A DNA stretch of 64,000 bases from an uncultured Rikenellaceae bacterium (GTDB lineage: Bacteria > Bacteroidota > Bacteroidia > Bacteroidales > Rikenellaceae): contig CALVFI010000008.1 in the NCBI GenBank assembly GCA_944326815.1, positions 29,297-93,296 of the forward strand, written 5' to 3'. Shown here in pieces: positions 28,371 through 36,884 of this stretch. The stretch's first letter is position 1, and every line of letters begins with the position of its first letter. The position numbers and the translations under genes were made by a program. The notes under the pieces were generated by a model. That model was not told where the DNA came from and made no database searches. It was given only the letters and a program-made list of their open reading frames with translations.

Positions 28371-28853
28371 ATGAAGAATTTCAGAATAGGACACGGTTAT
28401 GACGTGCATGCTCTCCGCGAGGGGTTGCCGCTGGTGTTGGGCGGTGTGAAAATCGAACATACGAAAGGGTGCGTCGCTCATTCGGATGGAGACGTAGCGG
28501 TACATGCCTTGTGTGATGCGCTGCTGGGTGCTGTGGCACTGGGCGATATCGGACTCCATTTCCCCGATACGGCGAGTGAATATGCCGGTATCGATTCGCT
28601 GCTGTTGTTGCGGCGCGTGATGGAATTGTTGGCGGAGAAGGGCTATCGATTGGGAAATGCCGATGTGACGATTCTGATGCAGCGACCCAAATTACGTCCC
28701 TATATAGAGGAAATGCGTCGGACTCTGGCCCAGGTCATGGGGGTTGAGCCCGACGCAGTGTCGGTCAAAGCGACCACGGAAGAACATTTGGGCTTCACGG
28801 GTCGTGAGGAGGGGGTGGCGGCACATGCCGTCGTACTGGTTGTTCCCGTTTAG
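28371..28853 (+). CDS. ispF: 2-C-methyl-D-erythritol 2,4-cyclodiphosphate synthase
   Basis: 160 residues, full family length. GHGYDVHAL carries the zinc-binding Asp-x-His, VAHSDGDVAVHALCDALLGA is the second ligand/substrate segment, and VKATTEEHLGFTGREEG is the C-terminal signature. It makes the cyclic diphosphate in the MEP isoprenoid route. Its TAG stop overlaps the TAA stop of the convergent gene within the four bases TTAG at 28850-28853. Confidence 0.96.
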   Translation: MKNFRIGHGYDVHALREGLPLVLGGVKIEHTKGCVAHSDGDVAVHALCDALLGAVALGDIGLHFPDTASEYAGIDSLLLLRRVMELLAEKGYRLGNADVTILMQRPKLRPYIEEMRRTLAQVMGVEPDAVSVKATTEEHLGFTGREEGVAAHAVVLVVPV

Positions 28854-29629
28854 TTGAGAGCGGTAGACTGGATGCTGCCCACGTAACGTACGGCGTTGCA
28901 TGAGGTGAGCATCGTGAGTACGGTCTCTCCCGTGTAGGGGTAGACCATCATGTTGATCGTGTAGGCGGTCTCACCATTCGTATAGAGGTTGAACGAGATG
29001 TTCCAGCCGTACTGTGTCTTTGCTATCTGATAGTCGCGTACGTCGAATGTGTCGAAATTGAGCACTTCGAAGTATTGTACGACACCGCCCCGGATTGTGG
29101 GCATATGCACCTCTACATGGTCACTGAACACCCCAATGAAATAGAGCTCGTTGTAGATTAACTGGAGATACCCGCCCGGCATCTCCTGCATGCTGTTGGG
29201 CAGGAACCGGAAGTTGTGCGACTTTACGAGCGAATCGATTCCCTGTGCAAAACGTTCCAATTTATAGTGGCGTCGTTCTGTGCGGCTCATGTTGTCGGCC
29301 GATGCCGGAGTTGCAGCTGGAACGGATGCAGCGGTCATGGTGGCAGCGGTTGGAGCAGAAGGTGCAGCCACGCCAGAGGCGTTTGCCGTTCCCGTAGCGG
29401 GGACCTGGGTGGTCCCCGTCGGGGGCGTGGGGGTGGTGCTGTTTTGTGCCGGCTGCTGCGGAGTTTGTACGGCTAGGCTCTGAACGGGGACTGCGGCAGT
29501 TCTTGTCTCTGCTCCGGAGACAGTCGTGAAACTGGCATCGGGCGATGCAGACAGTTCGGTGCCGAATCCGCAGGAGAGTGAGACCCCTAACAGCAACGAC
29601 AGAAAACCTATTTTTTCCATGTGTCTCAT
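28850..29629 (-). CDS. DUF4251 exported protein, long form
   Basis: 259 residues (an in-frame ATG at 29620 is equally good). A signal peptide is followed by a low-complexity Ala/Thr/Pro linker (about 40-105, for example TPTPPTGTTQVPATGTA). A DUF4251 domain covers about 125-255 (RFLPNSMQEMPGG, then YFEVLNFDTFDVRDYQ). The same domain occurs in the gene just upstream, 3 bases away, so they are a tandem pair. DUF4251 has no known function; export suggests a periplasmic or surface role. Confidence 0.75.
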   Translation of the reverse strand: MRHMEKIGFLSLLLGVSLSCGFGTELSASPDASFTTVSGAETRTAAVPVQSLAVQTPQQPAQNSTTPTPPTGTTQVPATGTANASGVAAPSAPTAATMTAASVPAATPASADNMSRTERRHYKLERFAQGIDSLVKSHNFRFLPNSMQEMPGGYLQLIYNELYFIGVFSDHVEVHMPTIRGGVVQYFEVLNFDTFDVRDYQIAKTQYGWNISFNLYTNGETAYTINMMVYPYTGETVLTMLTSCNAVRYVGSIQSTALN

Positions 29630-29632
29630 CTG

Positions 29633-30175
29633 TTAATAATGTCCCATGATGGTTCCGTTATAGGTGACCGTATTGTAGAGGTCCGAGCTTAAATCGAGAA
29701 TGGCTTCCCCCGTAGTGGTATAGATGGTGAGGGTAAAGGTATACGTATTGGCGCTGTATAAACTTGATTTGAAGGTAATTGTCCAACCTTGGTCGTTTTG
29801 TACGGCGGTGTACCCGTCTACACTGGTTACGGTATAGTTGATCACCGTCAATATGTATGGGGGAGTGATCCCTTTGATGTACGGGAGATAGATGTCCGTG
29901 AAGTTCGGATAGACGTCAAGCCGGAAGTTCGGATTGGCAATCATGTGGGACATGCCGGCCGGTTGTTGTTGAAAGGAATTGGGTAGGAACGCATAGCTGT
30001 GGGAGAGAATCACCGAATCCATGTGTTGCTTGAATGCGGCCGTGCGAGCTTCGCGGGCTTTGACCCGTTCCTCGTGACGTTCCTGTTCCTGCTGTCTCTT
30101 TGTCTCTTCGGGTGACAATTGTGCGCTGGCGATATAGCCGCTCATGAGCGCGATAAGTAGTAAGAAATATCTCAT
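29633..30175 (-). CDS. DUF4251 exported protein, short form
   Basis: 180 residues. A signal peptide ends at ASAQ, followed by a charged helical linker (EETKRQQEQERHEERVKARE) and a DUF4251 domain (about 60-178) with YAFLPNSFQQQPAG and ITPPYILTVINYTV. It shares the FLPNS...P.G pattern with its downstream neighbour, so the pair arose by tandem duplication and then diverged in the linker. Function unknown. Confidence 0.78.
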   Translation of the reverse strand: MRYFLLLIALMSGYIASAQLSPEETKRQQEQERHEERVKAREARTAAFKQHMDSVILSHSYAFLPNSFQQQPAGMSHMIANPNFRLDVYPNFTDIYLPYIKGITPPYILTVINYTVTSVDGYTAVQNDQGWTITFKSSLYSANTYTFTLTIYTTTGEAILDLSSDLYNTVTYNGTIMGHY

Positions 30176-30287
30176 AACATTAAGGGTTTAAGAATTGCAC
30201 TCATCTCTTTCAAATTTCTTGCCGGGATGGATGTGATCCTTGAATCCTTTCGGAAATGATAATAGCAAATCTGGCCACGGCTGCGCA

Positions 30288-30320
30288 TAAAAAAAGAGAA
30301 AGACCAGAGGCCTTTCTCTC
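30288..30320 (-). terminator. intrinsic terminator after the rubredoxin gene
   Basis: On the minus strand AGAGAAAG (30312-30319) pairs with CTTTCTCT (30295-30302), followed by a T-run. It lies 25 bases after the rubredoxin stop. Confidence 0.8.
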
Positions 30321-30344
30321 GCATTTTGTCCCTCGACGGAAGGA

Positions 30345-30503
30345 CTATATCTCAGTGAAAACGTCTTTGCCTTCGCCGCAGAGAGGACATACCCAGTCTT
30401 CGGGAAGATCTTCGAACGCAGTTCCCGGAGCAATGCCGTTGTCGGGATCGCCAATCTCCGGATCGTAGACGTATCCGCACACTTCGCATTTGTACTTTTT
30501 CAT
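30345..30503 (-). CDS. rubredoxin
   Basis: 52 residues. It begins [15 protein letters not shown] and ends with [17 protein letters not shown]. The two CxxC pairs (Cys6/Cys9 and Cys39/Cys42) bind one iron, and the length is exactly that of classical rubredoxins. It carries single electrons in the cytoplasm, often to peroxide- or superoxide-reducing enzymes; none is adjacent. The gene lies between purB and the DUF4251 pair, with its own terminator. Confidence 0.96.
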   Translation of the reverse strand: MKKYKCEVCGYVYDPEIGDPDNGIAPGTAFEDLPEDWVCPLCGEGKDVFTEI

Positions 30504-30584
30504 GTTCGTGTTTTTTTTTGTTATTAAAATAGGTTATAAATGAAAGAAAACAATCTTTTATGCGTTATCTCCGCTTGCCCCGGA

Positions 30585-31931
30585 TTAATAAATTCCGGTG
30601 TAGGTTTCGGGAGAGAGGGCTCGAAGTTCCTCTTTGACACGCTCGCTGACATCCAGCCCCTCGATGAATGCCCGGATATCCTCTTTGGTGATGGCTTTGT
30701 TCGTACGTGTAAGTGCCTTGAGCGCTTCGTAGGGCGATGGATACTCTTCGCGGCGCAGTATCGTCTGAATCCCTTCTGCCACCACGGCCCAGTTGTGTTC
30801 CAGGTCGCGGGCGATAGCCTCCCGGTTGATGATGAGTTTGTCCAACCCTTTGAGCAACGATTTGAACGCGATGACCGTATGGGCGATAGGTACCCCTGTG
30901 TTGCGGAGCACCGTTGAGTCCGTCAGATCGCGTTGCAGACGTGAAATGGGCAGTTTGGCGGACAGGTGTTGAAAAATGGCGTTCGCAATGCCCAGGTTTC
31001 CCTCTGCATTCTCGAAATCGATTGGGTTTACCTTATGGGGCATGGCCGACGATCCTACCTCTCCCGCTTTGATCTTCTGTTTGAAGTATTCCATCGAAAC
31101 ATAAGTCCAGATGTCACGGCAGAGGTCGATAAGGATGGTGTTGATGCGTTTGAAGCAGTCGAAGATGGCGGCGATATTGTCGTAATGTTCGATCTGCGTA
31201 GTGGTTTGCGACCGGTCGAGGTGCAGTATGTCGTTGACAAAGTGGTTGGCGAAAGCTACCCAGTCGATCTCGGGATAGGCTGCCATGTGGGCATTGAAGT
31301 TACCTGTCGCACCGCCGAACTTGGCCGGAGCCGGAATGGCCTTGAGTTGGCTGATTTGTTTATGGAGCCGCTCTATGTAGACGGCGATCTCCTTACCCAG
31401 TTTGGTCGGAGAGGCGGGCTGGCCGTGCGTATGGGCTAATAAAGGAATATCTTTCCACTCGCGGGCCATGCTTTCCAATTTGGCGAGCAACTCTTCGATT
31501 AACGGATAATATACGTTGTGTGCTGCATCACGCAATGAAGCCGGCGTAGCCGTGTTGTTGATGTCTTGTGAGGTGAGCCCGAAGTGGACGAACTCTTTGT
31601 GTGCGCCCAGCCCGAGAGCCTCCATCTTGCCTTTTATGAAGTATTCCACTGCCTTGACGTCGTGGTTGGTGGTCTTCTCGATCTCTTTGACCTGGAGAGC
31701 ATCCTCCTCGGAGAAGTTCCGGTAGATGTCGCGCAAAGTGTCGAAACGTTCCGCACCCACTCCTTGGAGTTGCGGAAGAGGGAGTTGGCAGAGGGCAATG
31801 TAGTATTCGATCTCTACCATGACGCGGTAGCGGATCAGGGCGTATTCGGAAAAGTAGTCGGCCAAGGGTTCGGCGGCGTTGCGGTAACGGCCGTCGATGG
31901 GGCTTATGGCAGTAATTTTGTTGAGTTCCAT
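30585..31931 (-). CDS. purB: adenylosuccinate lyase
   Basis: 448 residues. ITAISPIDGRYRNAAEPL is the family N-terminus, THGQPASPTKLGKEIAVY holds the catalytic His region, and GSSAMPHKVNPIDFENAEGN is the fumarase/aspartase-superfamily signature with the catalytic Ser. It splits adenylosuccinate to AMP and SAICAR to AICAR. It is driven by a near-perfect promoter upstream. Confidence 0.97.
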   Translation of the reverse strand: MELNKITAISPIDGRYRNAAEPLADYFSEYALIRYRVMVEIEYYIALCQLPLPQLQGVGAERFDTLRDIYRNFSEEDALQVKEIEKTTNHDVKAVEYFIKGKMEALGLGAHKEFVHFGLTSQDINNTATPASLRDAAHNVYYPLIEELLAKLESMAREWKDIPLLAHTHGQPASPTKLGKEIAVYIERLHKQISQLKAIPAPAKFGGATGNFNAHMAAYPEIDWVAFANHFVNDILHLDRSQTTTQIEHYDNIAAIFDCFKRINTILIDLCRDIWTYVSMEYFKQKIKAGEVGSSAMPHKVNPIDFENAEGNLGIANAIFQHLSAKLPISRLQRDLTDSTVLRNTGVPIAHTVIAFKSLLKGLDKLIINREAIARDLEHNWAVVAEGIQTILRREEYPSPYEALKALTRTNKAITKEDIRAFIEGLDVSERVKEELRALSPETYTGIY

Positions 31932-31951
31932 GTTTTGATTGGTTTAAAAGA

Positions 31952-31982
31952 CAAAGTTACCAATTAGTTGTTTTTTTGCAAA
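31952..31982 (-). promoter_or_regulatory. purB promoter, consensus Bacteroidetes type
   Basis: On the minus strand TTTG (31979-31982), a 19-base spacer and TAACTTTG (31952-31959) match TTTG-N19-TAnnTTTG exactly. The -7 box ends 21 bases before the purB ATG. Confidence 0.8.
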
Positions 31983-32053
31983 ATTGTTACCAAATATTCT
32001 TGGCCGAAAAAGAGGTTTCGAGGTCAGGGGACAATAATTCGGAAAAATGTCGT

Positions 32054-32061
32054 TATCTTTG
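32054..32061 (+). promoter_or_regulatory. -7 element for the DUF4834-Mla operon
   Basis: TATCTTTG matches TAnnTTTG and ends 17 bases before the ATG at 32078. No clear TTTG lies 19-21 bases upstream. Confidence 0.5.
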
Positions 32062-32077
32062 CAAACAAGTCTATTTG

Positions 32078-32398
32078 ATGGATATGGAAGGTTTTCTCAC
32101 ATTCATATTTTTCTTTATCGTTACGGTGTATGTGCTGGGCCTGTTGGGCCGGATGTTTCTCCGCTATTGGCTACATAAGAAACAGAAGGAATTTGAGGAG
32201 CAGTTCGGTCAGAATGGCGGTGGCTTTACCTACCGGCAATATACCTGGGGACGCGGGGCCAATCGGCAACGGCAGGAGAACAGGAAACGCGAGGGTGAGG
32301 TGAGCGTGCAGCGACCGGCGGTGGAGACAAAGAAAGTGAATCGCGACGTGGGTGAGTATGTCGATTTTGAAGAGATTAAAGAAGAGGTAAAACAATAG
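32078..32398 (+). CDS. DUF4834-like small membrane protein
   Basis: 106 residues from the ATG at 32078 (ATG 32084 also possible); a longer frame from 31976 would overlap the promoter. One transmembrane segment (about 5-25, FLTFIFFFIVTVYVLGLL) is followed by a basic, Gln-rich tail with GGGFTYRQYTWGRGANR and the acidic end VDFEEIKEEVKQ. This matches the short DUF4834 family of Bacteroidetes, of unknown function. It precedes mlaE by 3 bases, suggesting a link to lipid transport. Confidence 0.7.
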   Translation: MDMEGFLTFIFFFIVTVYVLGLLGRMFLRYWLHKKQKEFEEQFGQNGGGFTYRQYTWGRGANRQRQENRKREGEVSVQRPAVETKKVNRDVGEYVDFEEIKEEVKQ

Positions 32399-32401
32399 CG
32401 C

Positions 32402-33145
32402 ATGCAGTTTTTCGATTTCATAGGGCGGTACTTCATTCTGATGTCGAAAGTATTTTCGCGTCCGGAGAAGAGAAAGATTTATCGCAGCCGCATCATGTTC
32501 GAGATGGAGGCTCTGGGGTTGAATTCGATCGGTATTGCGGCGATTATTTCCGTTTTTATGGGGGCGGTCGTTACCTTGCAGATGTCTATCAATCTCGAGT
32601 CACCGTTTATTCCGCGCTATCTGATCGGCTATGCGACGCGCGAGACCATGATCCTCGAGTTCAGTTCGACGGTGGTTGCGCTGATTCTGGCTGGTAAGGT
32701 GGGAAGCAACATCGCCTCGGAGATCGGTACGATGCGCATTACGGAGCAGATCGATGCCTTGGAGATCATGGGAGTCAACTCGGCCAGCTATTTGATTCTG
32801 CCGAAAATCGTGGCTACGGTGCTCTTTTTCCCGTTCCTGACGATTCTGAGTATTCTGATCGGTACGGCAGGTGGTTATCTGATTGCTATATTCACCGGTG
32901 TGATGAATCCCAGCGACTATGTGGAGGGGCTGATGTATTCGTTCAAGACCTTTTCCATCTGGTACTCGCTGATTAAAATGGCCTTCTATGCACTGTTGAT
33001 TACCTCGATCTCTGGCTTCTACGGCTATTTCGCCAAAGGCAATTCGCTTGAGGTGGGACGCTCCAGTACGAAAGCCGTGGTGGTGAGCTCGGTGATGATT
33101 CTGATTTTCGACCTGATATTAACGCAATTACTTCTTATCGCATGA
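32402..33145 (+). CDS. mlaE: MlaE-type ABC transporter permease
   Basis: 247 residues with five or six hydrophobic segments. GKVGSNIASEIGTMRITEQI and DALEIMGVNSASYLILPKIV are the signature of MlaE/TTG2B permeases, which move phospholipid between inner and outer membranes. It overlaps the ATPase gene by ATGA. The MlaD-type substrate protein is not in this window. Confidence 0.9.
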   Translation: MQFFDFIGRYFILMSKVFSRPEKRKIYRSRIMFEMEALGLNSIGIAAIISVFMGAVVTLQMSINLESPFIPRYLIGYATRETMILEFSSTVVALILAGKVGSNIASEIGTMRITEQIDALEIMGVNSASYLILPKIVATVLFFPFLTILSILIGTAGGYLIAIFTGVMNPSDYVEGLMYSFKTFSIWYSLIKMAFYALLITSISGFYGYFAKGNSLEVGRSSTKAVVVSSVMILIFDLILTQLLLIA

Positions 33146-33915
33146 TACGCACGGAACATCTGTTCAAGTCGTTCGATGGCCGGGTGGTACTCAACGACAT
33201 CTCGGTCGAGTTCGATCAGGGAAAGACGAACCTGATTATCGGTCAGAGCGGTTCGGGAAAGACCGTCCTGCTCAAGTGCCTTGTGGGCCTGCATCAGATC
33301 GATAGCGGAAGTATTTATTATGACGATACGCTCTTCTCTGCGCTGAACTTTCGAGAGTTGAAACAGATCCGCCGTGATATCGGCATGATTTTTCAGGGAG
33401 GAGCACTGCTCGACTCTTCGACCGTGGAGGAGAATGTACGGTTGCCGCTCGATCTGTTTACGAACCAGAGCGCCAAAGAGAAGCGTGATCGGGTTGATTT
33501 CTGTCTTGACCGTGTGAATCTTGAGAATGCCAATAAGCTTTACCCTGCAGAGCTGAGTGGCGGTATGATCAAACGTGTGGCTATCGCCCGGGCTATTGTG
33601 ATGAATCCCAAATATCTGTTCTGCGACGAACCCAATTCGGGACTCGATCCGATGACTTCGATTGTGATCGACAACCTGATTAAAGAGATTACCGAGGAGT
33701 ATAGCATCACAACGATTATCAATACGCATGATATGAACTCGGTTCTGGAGATCGGAGAGAAGATCATGTATATCCATGACGGTAAAAAATGGTGGGAAGG
33801 TACCAAACATGACATCCTGCATGCGGACAATAAGGAGCTAAACGAATTCGTTTTTGCTTCGGCAATGGCTAAACGTGCTCGGGAGGTTGTCGATCACGGT
33901 AGTGCAAGGAGTTGA
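33142..33915 (+). CDS. mlaF: MlaF-type ABC transporter ATPase
   Basis: 257 residues. Walker A is GQSGSGKTVLLK, the Q-loop is MIFQGGALLDSSTV, the ABC signature is LSGGMIKRVAIAR, Walker B is YLFCDEPNSGLDP, and the H-loop is NTHDMNS. LSGGM instead of LSGGQ is the usual form in MlaF. It powers the permease encoded upstream. Confidence 0.92.
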   Translation: MIRTEHLFKSFDGRVVLNDISVEFDQGKTNLIIGQSGSGKTVLLKCLVGLHQIDSGSIYYDDTLFSALNFRELKQIRRDIGMIFQGGALLDSSTVEENVRLPLDLFTNQSAKEKRDRVDFCLDRVNLENANKLYPAELSGGMIKRVAIARAIVMNPKYLFCDEPNSGLDPMTSIVIDNLIKEITEEYSITTIINTHDMNSVLEIGEKIMYIHDGKKWWEGTKHDILHADNKELNEFVFASAMAKRAREVVDHGSARS

Positions 33916-33981
33916 TATATAGTTGGTTTTTGTTTTCCGGCGAGAGGTTTCTTAGGTTACTAAAAAATTTTAATATATTTT

Positions 33982-34012
33982 TTTGTATCGTGTTTAAAAA
34001 TTGCTACTTTTG
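33982..34012 (+). promoter_or_regulatory. gap promoter, consensus Bacteroidetes type
   Basis: TTTG (33982-33985), a 19-base spacer and TACTTTTG (34005-34012) match the Bacteroidetes consensus exactly, 44 bases before the gap ATG. The upstream flank is very A/T-rich, as in strong promoters. Confidence 0.85.
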
Positions 34013-34050
34013 TGGTCGGTAAAAGAGAGTGAGTTAATCCTTAATAATAA

Positions 34051-35064
<1,014 letters not shown>

Positions 35065-35086
35065 TCTGAATTGATTATAACGAGGA

Positions 35087-35115
35087 GGGGGGAAGCAATG
35101 CTTTCCCCCTTTTTT
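35087..35115 (+). terminator. intrinsic terminator after gap
   Basis: GGGGGGAAGC pairs with GCTTTCCCCC around a 3-4 base loop (one G-T pair), followed by TTTTTT. Confidence 0.85.
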
Positions 35116-35121
35116 GTTTTA

Positions 35122-35661
35122 TCACAACTGAATGGCCAGATTAATCAGACGTAAGCCTTGCTGCCGGGCCCGGCGGACAGTGTAGGCCGTTCCTCCCGGT
35201 GTACCGTTGTAAAAAGCGACTAAAACCGAACTATGATCGACCAGATAATCATTCCGCCGATGAAAACATTCTGGACAGTAATGTTCGAAAAGGAGGAGCG
35301 TTTCCGTAGCCTGTGCAAGCGCCTGTTCGTATCGCAGTCGCGTGGCAGGGGCGAATCGGCGAGCTTGTCCGGGATGGGGAATGATGGCTATCAACCGGAT
35401 TTCCGGATACGTCGCACGAAGAGATAATACCGCCTCGGCAGCCAATAGATCGAACCCTTCGGCCATCCCGCAAAGAAAGGTGGTGAATCCTTCTCGATAA
35501 AGCTCGGTAAGCGTGTGTGTGAGTTTGTTCCGCAGATTATCGGATACGGAATCCGATGTGGAGAACAGAGTGCGTTCATTGGAGGTCATTTTGAAGGACC
35601 GGTGACCCGTAAATGATACGGTATGTCGTTTGTCTATTGCCATGAACGGTTTTCCGTGCAT
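35122..35661 (-). CDS. SLOG/DUF1273-like protein (second copy)
   Basis: 179 residues from the ATG at 35661, which has a strong AGGAG just upstream, rare in this genome; ATG 35643 is an alternative. VSFTGHRSFK is the start of the DUF1273/YspA-type SLOG fold, followed by FLCGMAEGFDLLAAEAVL and IAIIPHPGQ, and then SVLVAFYNGTPGGTAYTVRR, the glycine-rich ligand loop. It is related to the gene at 1061-1582 but better matched to the family. The ligand is unknown. It stands alone, convergent with gap. Confidence 0.78.
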   Translation of the reverse strand: MHGKPFMAIDKRHTVSFTGHRSFKMTSNERTLFSTSDSVSDNLRNKLTHTLTELYREGFTTFLCGMAEGFDLLAAEAVLSLRATYPEIRLIAIIPHPGQARRFAPATRLRYEQALAQATETLLLFEHYCPECFHRRNDYLVDHSSVLVAFYNGTPGGTAYTVRRARQQGLRLINLAIQL

Positions 35662-35872
35662 CTCTCCTCTTATGTGTGGGTTATATGAAAGATAAAAGAA
35701 TAAAAATCGAACAAAGATACATGGAATATGTTTGATTGATACCGCCCTGTTTAAATATAATGTAGCTAGAGCCTTTATATCTGGAAGATAAACCTTGTGG
35801 TTTGGAATCATATTTGCAAGGTAGGGTTGGTCAGGTTAACCGTATTTATTAACTTTTTTAATCATTTTAATT

Positions 35873-36064
35873 ATGAAATCAGGTATTTTGGCATTTTTGG
35901 GCGGTGCTGTCGCCGGAGCGGCAATTGCACTGTTACTCGCTCCGGATAAGGGAGAGGACACTCGTCGTAAAATTAAGGTTTTCATCGATAAAGGCGTTCA
36001 TAGGGGCGAAGAGATGAAAGCTCGGTTGCAGCAGGTTGCAGACGATTTCAAACAACAGCAATAG
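35873..36064 (+). CDS. YtxH-domain protein
   Basis: 63 residues. A glycine-rich membrane segment (FLGGAVAGAAIALLLAP) is followed by DKGEDTRRKIKVFIDKG, the typical YtxH pattern of one helix in the membrane and an amphipathic tail. The family is found in envelope stress operons. It is 2 bases from the next gene. CATATTTG at 35809-35816 is a one-mismatch -7 box. Confidence 0.85.
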   Translation: MKSGILAFLGGAVAGAAIALLLAPDKGEDTRRKIKVFIDKGVHRGEEMKARLQQVADDFKQQQ

Positions 36065-36066
36065 AA

Positions 36067-36456
36067 ATGAAAGAGACCGATAATCCCTCGACGATAGAAA
36101 AAATCGCGGGAGATGTTGCTTCTTATGCCGGCATGAGGCTCGATGCCGCCAAATTATCTGTTGCAGAGAACCTTTCTGTGTTGTTCGGTCATGGATTGGG
36201 CATTCTGCTTTTGCTAGCTTTAGGAAGTATGGCCCTAATGCTTTTTACGGTAGCTCTTGTTTATTGGCTTGGGATTGTGCTTGGATCTTTTCTGATAGCA
36301 ATTGTGTTGATGGGAGGTGTCTATCTGTTGTTGGGTATGGTGTTATATCTCTTGCGCTACAAGTTGTTTGCCGATCGTTTGGCGGCTATGTTTTGTCGGA
36401 TGTTTTTTGCAAATATAAAGGAAGAGGACAATGAACATCAAGATTATCGGTCTTAG
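36067..36456 (+). CDS. holin-superfamily-III-like membrane protein
   Basis: 129 residues with two long hydrophobic segments (about 40-65 and 72-95), a charged N-terminus and a charged tail. This matches the Phage_holin_3_6 (DUF1469-like) family, which in Bacteroidetes chromosomes sits after YtxH genes and is not tied to phage lysis. It overlaps the next gene by 26 bases. A role in membrane stress is inferred from context. Confidence 0.75.
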   Translation: MKETDNPSTIEKIAGDVASYAGMRLDAAKLSVAENLSVLFGHGLGILLLLALGSMALMLFTVALVYWLGIVLGSFLIAIVLMGGVYLLLGMVLYLLRYKLFADRLAAMFCRMFFANIKEEDNEHQDYRS

Positions 36457-36727
36457 TAGTAGACATTATGCAGAGATACGCACCTTGGAGCAACTCCGGG
36501 CAGAAAGGCAAAAGCTGAATCGGGTGCTCGAGATGCAGGAACAACTTCTGCAGGAAGATTATCGAACGGTGAAAGGAATCTTTACGGTTTCGTATGTGAC
36601 AGGAATGGTCGTTAAACGACTGGAATCCTGGCAACATATCCTTCGTGCGGTTTTTGATGCTTATTTATTCACGATGGCATTTTTCCGTAAACAAAGCAAG
36701 GAACAGAAACGGGCGGAGGCCCAGTAA
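36431..36727 (+). CDS. third protein of the YtxH operon, unknown
   Basis: 98 residues. The N-terminal half is a charged helix likely to form a coiled coil (IRTLEQLRAERQKLNRVLEM). A weakly hydrophobic part follows (GIFTVSYVTGMVV, AVFDAYLFTMAFF), then a basic end. No family was recognised. It starts 26 bases inside the preceding gene, so translation is probably coupled. A terminator follows. Confidence 0.65.
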   Translation: MNIKIIGLSSRHYAEIRTLEQLRAERQKLNRVLEMQEQLLQEDYRTVKGIFTVSYVTGMVVKRLESWQHILRAVFDAYLFTMAFFRKQSKEQKRAEAQ

Positions 36728-36771
36728 CCGTAAGTCACGGCAAGGGAACGAGATAGTATCCAACCGGATTG

Positions 36772-36816
36772 AAGCGAGGCGTCGCAGGGCAATTATTGCC
36801 CTGCGACGCCTCGCTT
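36772..36816 (+). terminator. long hairpin terminator after the YtxH operon
   Basis: Near-perfect inverted repeat with about 21-base arms (36772-36792 and 36796-36816; AAGCGAGGCG...CGCCTCGCTT) and a 3-base loop, followed by ATTTT. Confidence 0.8.
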
Positions 36817-36847
36817 ATTTTCGATTCGATGTGTGAATTATTTTTTC

Positions 36848-36855
36848 TATTTTTG
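36848..36855 (+). promoter_or_regulatory. -7 element for the regulator gene
   Basis: TATTTTTG matches TAnnTTTG, 29 bases before the ATG at 36885. The -33 element is weak. Confidence 0.45.
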
Positions 36856-36884
36856 TAAAGAACTATACTACTTCACCTGAATTT

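Noticed and set aside
30188..30454. 88-codon minus-strand frame over the rubredoxin gene
   Set aside because: Rubredoxin in another frame has both CxxC pairs and its own terminator; the longer frame has no features.
36067..36456. Prophage lysis gene
   Set aside because: The holin-like family here sits in a YtxH operon with no other phage genes; it is a chromosomal membrane protein.
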